This document shows positions 42,448-53,584 of a DNA stretch of 64,000 nucleotides, in pieces. The stretch comes from Henricia sp. BOLD:AAB3569 (taxonomy: Eukaryota > Echinodermata > Asteroidea > Spinulosida > Echinasteridae). The notes under the pieces are model-generated. The model did no database searches, was not told the origin of the DNA, and saw only the letters and a program-made list of their open reading frames with translations. The DNA lies in NCBI GenBank assembly GCA_037783545.1, contig JBBELK010001246.1, positions 372,001 through 436,000 of the forward strand, given 5' to 3'. Made by a program: the position numbers and the translations under genes. Every line of letters begins with the position of its first letter. Positions within the stretch are counted from its first letter, which is position 1.

Positions 42448-45400
42448 CCTGGGGCGGTATTCACAAAACGACTTAAGTCATGAAATTTAAGCGCTCTGCT
42501 TAAATTCTAGACTTAAGTCAAATCATAAAGTTAAGTGGTATTCACAGCGTGTTTACTTTTAGTGCCCCGCTTATTTTGTATACTTAAACTTAAAGGGGCC
42601 ATGTCACGGTTTGCGCATGCGCCAAATCTTTTCATATTTTGACACACGTGCGGGCTCAGATGAATGTAGTGCAATTTCGTTACACTACGCCATTAGTGCG
42701 TGTGCTAAAGTTGTGTACATCGTGTACTTGGCACGTCCCACATGGGCAGTGTGTTTGTTCATGTGTCTTTCCAAGGACAGAAGGTATGCTGTAAGATTGC
42801 TGTCGGGACCAAATAAGCATGTCAGTTTTGATGGAAAACAAGGTTAAGTAAATTGCTGTATTCAACCATGTCATTAATATCATTCGATGCCGTTTCTGTC
42901 ATGTTTTTTCGAGTTTATTGATGGGATGAAAACTACTCTTTTTAACGACGGCCGCACACACGGTGATGTCGATGTTTGGCGGCTTAAAAATACGGCAAAC
43001 AGTGCGATTCCAAGTAAAAAGTAATGCATCAGGACATCCTGGACGTTGACAAGTACACCACTGCCAAAATTACTAAAGAATTATAAGGGATGGCAAAGAT
43101 TGAATAGGATATGCAAAACCTGGCGAAAAAACTTGAAAACGTTCGCCACACTTTTTCAAGTTTTGCAGCCCCTTTAAGTGTGGTCTGACCTGTCTTAGGT
43201 GCATTTAACGCTAGGTCACCCGTCTGCAATTGCAGTGTTTTTCTGCCCAGTGTGTTATCTAAAAACTATATGATTGATTAGAGAACATGCACCTAAACAA
43301 TTTAGACATTGGGAGATTACAACAGATTTCAATTGATGTTCTTACTGACCTTAGAAAGCCTTCGTTTTCCGTCTTTGTTCGCCACTGACCATTGACTACC
43401 GCATAGCACAACATACGTCGTCTTCTTGTGGTACGTGCACCAATATGTGTGCACGACACGCGCGTAATGTGCGCGTATCATTGATTTACATACATTTGGA
43501 TACGCCATCTGGGAGTGTTTGTGTAGAAATGCGCGGCCGAGCAATGGCGGCGCGTAGGAAGGGTATTAACGCGTCACTTTGCGTGCTTTGCTGCAGTACG
43601 TGTACAATGCATAGTGCGTACTAGAGTAGGAGTATTGGGAAATTTGTTGTTTTGGAAAATTGTTTTTTTAAAGAATTTAAGAAAGTTTACGTTAATCCCG
43701 TAACGTGTTGACAATCCCCTAGGCTAGCGTCCTGTGGGCTACATGTATATTTTGAAACCGAGACACGGCTGAACAATGGATCAGGCCAATTTAATAACAG
43801 CTGTTTAACAGAAAAATTCGCTTAAAAATACAAAACGTTTGCTTGATGTGCTTGATGTCACGTGTCACACTTTTCTCATTTGTGCGTTCTGAAATTTCGT
43901 GTTCTCGGTCCATATTTCAAGGATATCGTGAAAATACCACCGATGTTTTGTAAACTATGTTATCCGGTTCCCTAAATCAGTGCAATAATTACACCAACCT
44001 TTTTGCTTCCACGGCCAAATTTCCTGTTTTCTTCCGTGCATAATAATTTTTGGTAAGGTATTTTAGTAGTGTTAAGTACATGTAAGATCTGGAAAACAAT
44101 CTGAACACATCCTTTTTTTTCTGCTAAAACAGCTTTTTTAAAATTGAGCCCCCGGCAGTACAAACACACCAAAGAATTTCGTCATTCTTTACAATACACG
44201 TTTTTTCCATTAATCACGAAGAGTAATTCGAAATTTCATTCAAGCTGGATTTTGAATTAACTACCAAGGACCAATTATTCACACTCAAACATCAGGGATG
44301 TACAATTAGGAGGTAATGACGATATACGGTCACGATGCTGAACAAAAAGAATGGGAAATGACGATTTCACCGAACTTTTGCACGGCTGTTGCAATAGGCC
44401 TACAATCGTCAAACATTAAAGGAACACACCGCCTTGTTGGGCTATTTTATGCTCGAAAACTAGACCCATAAAATAGATACTAACAATTTATTGTCTTTTT
44501 CATAAATTTGTATTGTGCTTACATCAAAATACTGATCTTTATATAGCTTTCATGTAGCAAGTTCGTGGGCCGTGGGTACTTGAGTATACAGTTCCGTTGT
44601 TGTGTATACCGATAATCGGAGGAAATGAAGTGATTCATTATGTCTTGGGAAAAACCCGAGGTATTATAAGACCCTACACCATTGAGCGTCATCTTCCCAT
44701 TGTAAAAGAGGTGTAAGGTTTAAATCCCGATTAGGATCTTATATTTCTCTCATGTTTGACTCTAATATATAGCGATAGTGATGCTGACATGCATAGTCAA
44801 AACTACAATGAGCTCAATTTCTATGCATACAGTTCCGCAGTTACAAAAGTGGCGGGTTTTTCCCTTCTTAACAGCATTCCCTTCTAATTTTGTCGCATTT
44901 GGTTATATTATTCTTCGGTTCGTTGATCTCAGATCTTCTTTATCAAATTATCGGCTGTAGCCGCGTTCTTTCAGTTTTTTAGGGAAAGGAAATGCTGATA
45001 CACCAGTACTCATGTTAAGCCAGTCTGCATCTTTGATTTTTCTTTGTGTTGTTTCTTGAAGAAATCTGTGGAAAACAATTGGAAAAAATAGTGTGAATAT
45101 TTTACCGTTAAGATCGATTAAAGCTTATGAATTTGCAGTGCGAATACTGTTGTGTAAATTAATTTGCTGACGAAATTTTTAATATTCTTATCTCCTCGTC
45201 TTGAAAAATATATAAATTAGTCCTATAACATGTGAAATCCCCCATATTCTATGGGTAACTTTTCCAGCCTACTAACACAACTTGAAACATTACTAATTAT
45301 TTTGCAATACTTATGATTATGCACGGGAAGAAACAAAATGTCGTATTCCGTAAGCAACTTATTCCTAAGCCTTATCCCCTTTTCTTTTTGATACCTTCGA

Positions 45401-45911
45401 ACTGCATGGGTGTTAATTCACTGTACGTACGTCAAAGGCAATGGGCATATAATTACAAGAAAGATGATAAACAAAGATTGTACTATAGCCTATACTTACC
45501 TGTTAAATAATCTTCCATTTCGCCAATCTTTCAGGAAACAGTGCACTGCAGTGTACCAGTCATCTTTGTTATCTCTTTTAAAACAAATTTCGACATGACA
45601 TAATCTATTTTCAGCCCCAAATTTACGAATAAATGAAGAAAAAATGCGTACACTTGTTAAAAACCTCGTTTGAATGTGTACACAACGCGAACGAACAAGA
45701 TTGTTGTTTACCCTACTTTGAAAACGCACGCGCGAACGCGATTCCAGCCAGATGCCGTCTCCAGTTTTATATATATATACACTGTAGCTCAATGGCGCGT
45801 ATGATGCACGCGCGTAGTAATCGAATGTTTTTAAACGTCCGCGCGTGGTCTCCGCTGCTTTGATAGCAGAGACATTATGACGTGACAGAGTTAAGCGTGC
45901 ACTGATTGATT
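42448..45911. other. No gene recognised; repeat edges only
   Basis: 42450-42600 holds repeated CTTAAGTC and GGTATTCACA motifs. Related motifs recur in opposite orientation at 46816-46910, so this may be one MITE-type element split by later insertions. The rest of the stretch has only short open frames without motifs. Confidence 0.45.
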
Positions 45912-45922
45912 AAGTATACCAC

Positions 45923-46804
45923 GGTCGGTCGGGTTGGCGTACTGGTTCTTTCCTCGCCTTTCACCTCTGGGGTCCTGGGGTGGATTGCAATAAGAAAGTT
46001 AGGACATCCTAACTGCTAGGACGTCATAACTCTGACATCACTAAGACATCATAGATTATTTTGCCTTGCAATAAACATTTATGTATCCTAACTTGTGTCC
46101 TAGGACACAGCAAATTTAAGACACCTAATACGTGTCCTAAGTTATGTCTTTAGAAAATTGTTCAAAATGTCCTGCTCAATTCAGACAAAAGGAGCATTGT
46201 GACTAGGATCAAAAGTTTATTTTTTGATAGTTTGTCTTTCTTAAACTCAGTTTTCACTGAAAGGAGATTACGATTCAAGCTGGGCCTTTGTTAATTCTGA
46301 AAGTTTTCACGATGTTTTTCACGCCACTGTCACGCGTACGTACGGCAGCAACAACCGGCAAGTAATGTAACACACATGCGCGATGGTATGCAAACACACG
46401 AATGCGATTGAAACGCCGCTCACAGCAGTAAAGACATACAAGCTTTTATGTCTTAGCTAAGACATCCTAACTTGGATATTGCAAGGCATTTTTCAATATG
46501 TCGTAGCTAAGATGTCATAAACTCAGTTAGGACATATGATGTGTCTCAGACTTAAGACGGTTATATTGCAATCCACCCCCGGGTTCGAATCCGGGGCGTG
46601 TATGTGGATTGGGTTTGCAGTCCCTACTTGACCGCGTGGGTTTTCCCCTGGAGCATTTCTCTGGGGGTTTTCCTCCCACTTCTAAAACTGCAACTCCTTC
46701 TTCGTCATCTCAAGTTGATAATATGGTATAGTTAAAGCTAAAACCGTATAGTTGATGGCATAAATGGCCTTAGTTGCCGAATATGCCATAAAATATACAA
46801 CAAC
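45923..46804 (+). repeat. tRNA-derived SINE, split by a MITE
   Basis: AAGTATACCAC is duplicated at 45912-45922 and 46805-46815, an 11-bp target duplication. The head (GGTCGGTCGGGTTGGCGTAC) is tRNA-like. The matching T-arm and B box (GGGTTCGAATCC) lie at 46580-46592 beyond an inserted MITE. A body with GTGGGTTTTCCCCTGGAGCA and a tail with GGCCTTAGTTGCCGA and ATACAACAACAA follow. The tail motif also appears inside the Gmr1-like LTRs. Confidence 0.8.
45977..46579. mobile_element. 603-bp MITE inside the SINE promoter
   Basis: The ends GGGGTGGATTGCAATA and its exact complement (46564-46579) bound AT-rich sequence full of TTAGGACAT and CTAAGACAT motifs. It separates the SINE's A-box half from its B-box half, so this SINE copy is promoter-dead. 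The target duplication is unclear because the ends are G/C runs. Confidence 0.8.
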
Positions 46805-46815
46805 AAGTATACCAC

Positions 46816-47578
46816 TAAGGTAAGCGGGGCGCTTAAATCTTTTGTGAATACGCAGTTGAGTGCTCCACTTATCTTAGCGGGATGCTTAGACTTAAGTGCC
46901 CTGGGGCCGTATTCATAAAACACACTTAACCTATAAGGGCAACCTTAAACCTAACTTTTAAGGAAATCACTTTACTAAGAGAATCCCTTAAGTGACATTC
47001 AGAAAGGTTCTAAGTGCAACACTTTCCTAAGTGTGTCACTTAAAGAGAGTTCCAGATAAGGGAAACCCTTAAGTGAATTATTACACTGAATATTGATATT
47101 CTGATAGCTCCTACAATCACTGCACTCCATTCAAGCTCATTTGCATACTTGTACATGGCAACAAAATGGCTGACAGCAAAATAAGTCCTAAATATGGGGA
47201 AGGAAATGCTGGTGGCAGAACATGGAAAGAGTAAAGATATGTCATCTTTTGATGCGGCCCTCAGTTTGCTGAGGCAGTCAGCAATTTAAACTAGCATCTG
47301 CCAGAGTATTGAAGAGTGTCAAGAAATAAAGAAAAAATTGTTGATTTCGACCATGGCAACAGGTTTGTTTTAGTGACCTATAAAGTTTACGTGTCCAATT
47401 GGATTTCTAAAATAACTAATTAACTACCGTAGGCTACATAATTGATTCGAACGTAACTTAGATGTAGGTCTATCACAGGCCTATACTCGGCAGATAGTCT
47501 GAACCTAGGCGTGTGTTCACCTACCAACATACACAGCTAAAACATGATCAGTGCACAGTTTCTTTGAAGATGGGAGCA
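46816..47578. other. Repeat edge and unrecognised sequence
   Basis: 46816-47080 contains several CTTAAG and GTATTCATAAAAC motifs typical of MITE ends. 47080-47578 shows nothing I can name. Confidence 0.45.
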
Positions 47579-47792
47579 CACATTTAAACTGTCGCAGGAC
47601 TTAAAATATCAAATTACATGCAGCAACATTTTGGACTGGTGTACATGTAGGCCTAGTAAAAGATAAAGTTCACAATTTGAGCTGGCCTAACATTCATGAC
47701 GTTAGCACTAAAATGCTAAACTATAGGCTACACGTTTAAACTGTCACAGGACTTAAAATATCAAATTACATGCAGCAACATTTTGGACTGGT
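47579..47792 (+). repeat. 62-bp direct repeat, period 152
   Basis: The segment from ACATTTAAACTGTC to TTTTGGACTGGT at 47579-47640 recurs at 47731-47792 with two or three changes. The second copy abuts the terminus of the GACGTC-family element exactly. Confidence 0.85.
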
Positions 47793-48600
47793 ACAATTGC
47801 CAACTTTCCTATTATCAAGCAACAACCCATTTACAAAAATCAAAACAACTGCCAAAACTGAAGCAAATTAGCCTTTTTACACGGTAAATCTGTTGAGTTA
47901 CATGCAAGCTATAAAAAGACGTCTATAAGAAGTCAATTTTTGGTCACGGCCACTTTATGACGCACGACTCGAAAACGACTGAAAAAAAGACGTCTTTAAC
48001 ACGTCGTGTGCCCACATGCTGCCGTTGACGTTGGACAAACGTCATGCCCCTCGATTCCCATCCTTATTTCCACGTCATTTCCACGTTGGCCCAACGTTGT
48101 TTGAACGTTGCCGTTAATGTTGGCCAAACGCCATGCCGCTCAATATTGACAACCTTATTTCACGTCATATCAACGTTAGGCTGACGTTGTTTCTACGTTG
48201 CTGTTTACGTTGGCCAAACGTCATACCGCCACCCTTACGTTACAGTGTTCACCATAATTTGACGTTCAGTTGACGTCAGTTGTGCGACGCAGACTCACGT
48301 CACAGTGGTGACCACAGTTTGACGTCCGGCTGACGTCAGATGTGCGACGCCACACTGACGCCACATGACGTCACACTGACGTCCGAAGACCGACGCAAGA
48401 ATGACGTCACAAGGGTTACCATATTTTGACGTCTGACTGACGTCCGACGTTCAGCGGTACCGCCGACGTTGACGTTCCGTCGCCGTTCCGTTGACGTTCC
48501 GTCGCAATTCACTCTAGTGTGGACGCACACTAGAGTGAATTGCGACGGAACGTCAACGGAACGGCGACGGAACGTCAACGTCGGCGGTACCGCTGAAAGT
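47793..48600 (-). repeat. GACGTC repeat family, copy 2 (inverted)
   Basis: Starting ACAATTGCCAA it is the reverse complement of the region ending at 9922. Shared landmarks are ATCAAGCAACAACCCATTTA, CGCACGACTCGAAAACGACT and GACGTCTTTAACACGTC. The interior again degenerates into short AACGTTG/GACGTCA repeats, but lacks the large array seen in copy 1. It ends in a large palindrome. Confidence 0.75.
48450..48597. repeat. 148-bp palindrome, perfect 72-bp arms
   Basis: Arms 48450-48521 and 48526-48597 are exact complements around a 4-base loop (GACG). The arms consist of GACGTTCCGTCGCCGTTCCG-like repeats and CACACTAGAGTGAATTGCGA. This is the most GC-rich hairpin in the window. Confidence 0.95.
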
Positions 48601-51098
48601 TGAAACTTCTCAACTTTGGGCGTTTGCCGTTAACGGCTACCGTTATCGTTTCTGTGTACGTCCACACTGTGAACGTCAAAAATTGGGCGCGCGCCCAAAA
48701 TACAACGGCAGCGGACCGTACGTAAGGCCCTGTCATACCTTGACGTATGCCAGCGTTTTAGACGTCACGAAGCCGACCGAAGTCACCTCTTTGGTTGACT
48801 TCGTTTTGGAGCCTCATTTGGGCCAAAACGAAGCCCCAAAATGAAGCCTGAAGCCGAGCCGAAGTTTGGTATGCGGCTTCAAGATGGCGGAGACGGAGAC
48901 GGAGCCGAGATTTGGAAAAAGGCCTAGAGTCGACTTTTTTTAATGTTTTGGAGCTGGAGGTTTGTTCCAACGCCCGCGCCGAACCAAAGACAAGTTAACA
49001 CTGACTACTACCAACTCCTCCACACCATATCCATTGGTTTGTGTTTTTTGTGCTTTTTTTGTAGACTGTTATTGCATGGAGCTATAGCTCCATTGTTAAT
49101 GGCTATTGTTAATGTTGTGCCCGGGACAACTCGTGCCCGGGACAACTCGTACCCCTTTTGTTGTTATCATTTTGTTGTAAATTTTTAAACGTCCTGCGAA
49201 ACATCACCCCCAAAAACAGCAAAAGTTTTAGCAAACATTGCAGCAAAAGTCAGCCAAGTTGTGACAGAAATCACGGCAACATTTTCGACAAAGTCCTGGT
49301 AAAAATCCCGGCAAATGTCACAGCAAAATTTCAAGGAAAAGTTTTGGCAGAATGTGGCTGAATTCGGGTCAAAAGTCTTCACAAGGGGCCGGCAAAAGTG
49401 GCACTAAAACTATCGCCAAAACTCTGAATGTCCAGACAAATGTCCCGGTAAATTCCCGACAAAGGTTCGTGAAAACTGTACGGTAAAAGTGTCATTCCAA
49501 GTAGGGGCAAAAGAGTCGGGAAAAGATTTTCTGCACAAAAAAAAGTCAGTGAAACTAGGGACTTGGAAATCTGTGACGTCATCGCGCGCGCACTGGGTAC
49601 ACTAATACGAAGTGACGCATCGTGAGAAATGCGCTGTAAAACATCGCAGCATTGTTCAATTTCATCTTTTTTAATAGATACTGAAAATAAAGAATACTTT
49701 CTGACGATATTATTTTTTTTTTTTAATTTTTAAATTGGAACACAGCAAGATGTTTGTTTGACGGTGAGATTTCTGGTCCAGATTTCTTGGTGAGATTTCT
49801 TGGAAAACAGGTTATGTCATGCTCCATGTACTTAATGCATGGACCCAACTGGGGAAGGTGAACGGTAGTTTTTCCTTTAGGCAGTCGGTTTCACCGGGAA
49901 ATCCTGCACCTGTTTCATACTGGCGCACCACAGTCGCGCCGAACTAAATTATCCGGGCCAGAAATTTGAATTAAGTTCGACGTATGAAACAATTTGGAGC
50001 GACTTGGTTCGCCAGAAGTCGAAAGATCGACTGTTCCAGTCGGTCAGAACGACTGAACAGCGACTTGGTTTCAGACGTCGATCTATAGTGTGCGCACGGC
50101 TCGCATTAAGACGCCTGTCTGAAAAAAAATGTTTTAATCGGAACGACTGTGGTGCGCCTGTATGAAAGTCCCGTTTCCATCGGATGATGACAGTAGCCTA
50201 CAGGTCAACTCGACCGCCGTTTTAACATCACAATGACCAACTTATGGTGGTTGTGCGGGGATACTTTTAGAAGTCTAAAAAAGGTGAATTAATTGTTGAC
50301 GTTTACATGTGGACGGAATTTTTCACATTGAGCTGATTAACTAGGCCTATTTTGTGATTTCATCTTGATCGATATGTGGAAAAATGTTTGCGCACGCTTT
50401 TATAGTCAAAATACACATTTCTGAAATCTGACCTTACAGTCCAAATCAGACATTGAAAAAACACCATGGGAGGTCCTTGGAATCTCCAGAGTTCTGTGCT
50501 GTGGTCGCTTTCTTGACCAGGGTGCGTCTTTTTGGGTTCGAGTTGTCGGGGGTTCGAGTTGTCCCGGGTACGAGTTGTCCCATTTTCCATACATGAATTT
50601 AGGCTACGGTACATGTAGTACTATAAGTAGGCCTAGTCGTCCCTACTATAGGGACAAACCTAGTTTTCTTTCTTTCTTTATTTTATTTTTTTATACTTTT
50701 AACTAAAATCTCGGCATAGCCCATTACATGTATTAGTTGCCAGGTCTGTGACATTGCTACCCTATTGATAAGCAATGACTGATGAAATAAGTAAAAAAAA
50801 CAAAAAAAAACACAAATAATGACTAATTTGTGTGCTAGTCTGCACTGCATGCAGGTCCGCACTCCATACATGTTAACTTGTTTTGGACACATGTCGTCCG
50901 TGTCAACCTTGCAATTCTCAATTAATAAAAGCATTTTGTTTTATCGAGAGGCGCCATTACAAAAAAATAACATGTACCCAGGACAAATCACAACCGAGAA
51001 CACCCGTACCCAGACATTGATGTCCTAATTGAATAAATGTACCCATAAATACTCTTACGCAATAATTGTTAAAATGTAATACATTTTTTGGGATAAAA
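48601..51098. other. Repeat-derived stretch without genes
   Basis: GCCCGGGACAACTCGT is doubled at 49119-49155 and appears inverted, in three variants, at 50533-50582. Between them 49290-49560 has a loose GGCAAAAGT repetition. A MITE is at 49911-50167. No gene motif is seen. Confidence 0.5.
49911..50167. repeat. MITE with GGCGCACCACAGTCG ends
   Basis: TTTCATACTGGCGCACCACA at about 49913 and, inverted, TTTCATACAGGCGCACCACA ending at 50167 bound 257 bases with no open frame. Confidence 0.75.
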
Positions 51099-51425
51099 CG
51101 TGTGGTCTAGTGGGTATGAAGCGGGACTCCCAATCAGAGGTTGGGGGTTCGAGCCCCACTTCGACCGACGTGTCTGTGTCCCTGGGCAAGGCGCTTAATC
51201 CCAGTTGCCTCGTCAACCCAAGCGATATATGGGAAGCTGTTAAGGGGAATGCCACAATCTAACTGCTGATAGGGTTGAGCGCCTGACCAGCAGCCACCTA
51301 GTTGAAGCGAAATGGTTCTGGTGATTCCCTGATGGCAGCGGTAATAATGGTAACAGCGCCTTGAGCGCCCTGCAGGGTGGATATGTGCGCTATACAAATC
51401 TAATCATTATTATTATTATTATTAT
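51099..51425 (+). repeat. tRNA-derived SINE with LINE-like tail
   Basis: A box TGGTCTAGTGGG (51103) and B box GGTTCGAGCCCC (51146) show a tRNA-like head. The body includes CCCTGGGCAAGGCGCTTAAT. The tail CAGCGCCTTGAGCGCC, then GTGCGCTATACAAAT and (ATT)n (51405-51425) resembles the tail of the L2/CR1 LINE at 40.9 kb. Confidence 0.85.
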
Positions 51426-52239
51426 TACATTGTTGGTATAGTGCTTAATCACCATCTAAAATTGTGTATTTTCTTGCGTTTTTCAATACAGGTAATCATT
51501 TTCACCGTACCAAGTACATGTATAGCATTTGCACCCAACTGAATGAGAAGAGATGGATGACGATCACAAACACCTGATGCACACCAGTCCAAGAATTACA
51601 AGAATTGCCTGTAGGCTGATAAAGCATGTGGAGTAAGTTGTAGGAAAGATGAAATTGTCAGAGAATGACGATTTGTCTTCAATATGACCTATGGACGGTA
51701 TGACCTCTGGTGTCCTCGCTATAGCCAGCTGTGCATACGCATCTTGTTCATAAATTTGGACAATGAATCGCTCGCTCAAATTTCCATTAAAAGCTAGATA
51801 AGAAACGACTGTGTTATTGAATGGCACATTTGGAACGAGTGCATGTGTAGCGTGTTTAGTGTTCGAACATAATAGGCCATGGGCCAAAACCTGTACATAG
51901 GAGGCCTAGAAATTGAGTTTCGTTTTTACTTTTTAGGGGCAACTTAAAATTAGGTGATATTTACTAATTCGATAGTGCTAAATCTGAATCTGGTTGTTCA
52001 CATCGTCCAAATTTGCACATTAACCCAGGGTGACAATTTTTCCCTAAATTTGGGTAGTTTTTGGTAAAAAACAGAATTTTTATCATAGTGGCTTTGTTTT
52101 AGATCCGAATGCTTTCAAACTTGCCACAGATAGTTGTCAGTCATACTAGCATAATATGAGTCACTATTTTGCACTTCGGGTCGCCGCTAGGGGGCGCTAT
52201 TCTTATGTTTTTGCCAAATTGTGTGACTTTTGCCCCGAA
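51426..52239. other. No gene recognised
   Basis: Short open frames only, including a 107-codon minus frame (51564-51887) without motif support. Confidence 0.5.
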
Positions 52240-52585
52240 ATTTGAATTTATAATCTGCATAAGCAGCATGTGTCTTCACAAGCCTTTCCTTGTTGCTTGG
52301 GTAGCTTCTGATCAGGTCTTGTTATGTCAATCTGCTGAACACCTGAACCCTCCCGACGCGAATACAGTCCTATATGGACATCTCTGGGTAGCGATCAGTC
52401 ACAAAGTCCAGTCGTGTGCATTTCATCCTAGAACATAGATTAAGAGCCTTGGTGAGCAGTGCATCAGCCAATTCCGCAAAGGTTCCACCAGTAGTATAGG
52501 AAAAGGGGGTATTGGACACAAACTCAAAAATATCTTTGAGTTTGTGTCCAATGCCACATTTTCTTTTCAATTTTATTGTTGCCAT
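52240..52585 (-). pseudogene. Fragment of an uncharacterised invertebrate gene family
   Basis: The minus strand reads FAELADALLTKALNLCSRMK, then RLDFVTDRYPEMSI. After a frameshift it reads QIDITRPDQKLPKQ. The pattern 'D.V.D.Y..MSIK', then 'ITRPDQ.LPKQW', is familiar from large families of uncharacterised marine invertebrate proteins, whose function is unknown to me. The piece is broken by at least one frameshift and overlaps a hairpin (52511-52552). It lies just outside the Polinton-like genes, so it may be flanking repeat or host sequence. Confidence 0.4.
52511..52552. repeat. Perfect 18-bp hairpin near the left edge of the Polinton-like element
   Basis: ATTGGACACAAACTCAAA and its complement are separated by six bases. 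It falls within the gene fragment at 52240-52585. Confidence 0.9.
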
Positions 52586-52640
52586 TTAAAGTGCCAAGAA
52601 AAATGATAATTTTAATAAGACTATCTTTTCTATATATACA

Positions 52641-52838
52641 ATGATTTATGAACCAAAAACAAAGTGCTGCGTCAGGTGTCATCAAACTAAAGACATAAAC
52701 CAATTTAAAATTAAGAAAATCGGTTTGAGAGTTAAAAATTGTTACGACTGCCTAAAAATAATGGCGGCGCAGAGAGCCAAGTATAGCAGTCAGTCTTTTA
52801 AAAATGGGGCGGTGGGGATTACGTGTAAATCTTCATAA
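52641..52838 (+). CDS. Small zinc-ribbon protein
   Basis: 65 residues. Two Cys pairs, C10-x2-C13 and C34-x2-C37, are separated by 20 residues containing a KIKKIGLR basic stretch. This arrangement is common in small zinc-ribbon proteins of phages and large DNA viruses, often next to nucleases. Here no nuclease domain follows. It is the outermost gene on the left and is convergent with the gene ending at 52879. The role is unknown; nucleic-acid binding is an inference. Confidence 0.6.
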   Translation: MIYEPKTKCCVRCHQTKDINQFKIKKIGLRVKNCYDCLKIMAAQRAKYSSQSFKNGAVGITCKSS

Positions 52839-52878
52839 GCTGGCGGACCTTCGTTGGTCCACCCGCTCTTTTTTACGT

Positions 52879-53562
52879 CTATTGTGAATTTGAATTCAAA
52901 CGTTTTCCTATAAGATCCTTTTTTTCTTTAGCTAATCTCTCCGAAACTCGCTTTTCAACCTCGGTCTCATCTACGCTTTTATTTTCTTTAGATCTATATT
53001 TCTTCTTTAGCGAGTCAGACATTTCATGAAATTTGGTCAGCTCGTTATTAATCAGAGCAAATTCTTCGTGACTAATTTTACCGTCGTTTATGGCGTGGCT
53101 GATTAAATCTTCTATAGTGTTTAGTTTAGACATTGCGAGCACTCTGATTTCGTCGTGCTTTTTAGACTTTGACTTTACTTTACGGTTAAAGTACTTTAGC
53201 CCAAGAGCGCACGCTACGGTGCCGAGCGCAATACCTTCAAATATAAATCCTAAAGGCGCCGAAATGACACCGGCGATCGCCGCTATACCAACCGCCCCGC
53301 TAACGGCGGAAGTGGCTTCGGCAAATGTTTCACCCCACGTCAATACAGCGTTCACCTTTTTATACTTGTTATAAAGCCCCGCCCGTTTATCTCTCTCTCT
53401 AACAATCTCTTTTTTTACCCCGTCGATTTTTGATAGCCTGTAGGCGGTATTGTCTACAATTACCTCGTCGTCAATCTGTAAAGCCGGTAATACCGCGGGT
53501 GATTCTACCGGCAGATTTGGATACATTTTTCGCTCTCTGGGTTCAGGCAATCTCGCTTCCAT
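52879..53562 (-). CDS. Predicted membrane protein, 227 aa
   Basis: The N-terminus is Pro-rich and hydrophilic. Residues about 86-123 form one or two hydrophobic, Gly/Ala-rich segments (AVGIAAIAGVISAPLGFIFE and following). After this comes a long charged region predicted to be helical, ending in a KR-rich coiled-coil-like tail. I recall similar proteins recurring in Polinton-like elements of cnidarians and other invertebrates, where the core reads K.Y.K, then a glycine-rich hydrophobic hairpin, then a helical domain. Function is unknown; a virion membrane-active role would fit the hydrophobic hairpin. The start ATG follows AATTAAATTAAA. Confidence 0.65.
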   Translation of the reverse strand: MEARLPEPRERKMYPNLPVESPAVLPALQIDDEVIVDNTAYRLSKIDGVKKEIVRERDKRAGLYNKYKKVNAVLTWGETFAEATSAVSGAVGIAAIAGVISAPLGFIFEGIALGTVACALGLKYFNRKVKSKSKKHDEIRVLAMSKLNTIEDLISHAINDGKISHEEFALINNELTKFHEMSDSLKKKYRSKENKSVDETEVEKRVSERLAKEKKDLIGKRLNSNSQ

Positions 53563-53584
53563 TTTAATTTAACTAACTTTATTA

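Noticed and set aside
51099-51170. Functional tRNA gene
   Set aside because: It is followed by a SINE body and (ATT)n tail; the acceptor stem does not pair.
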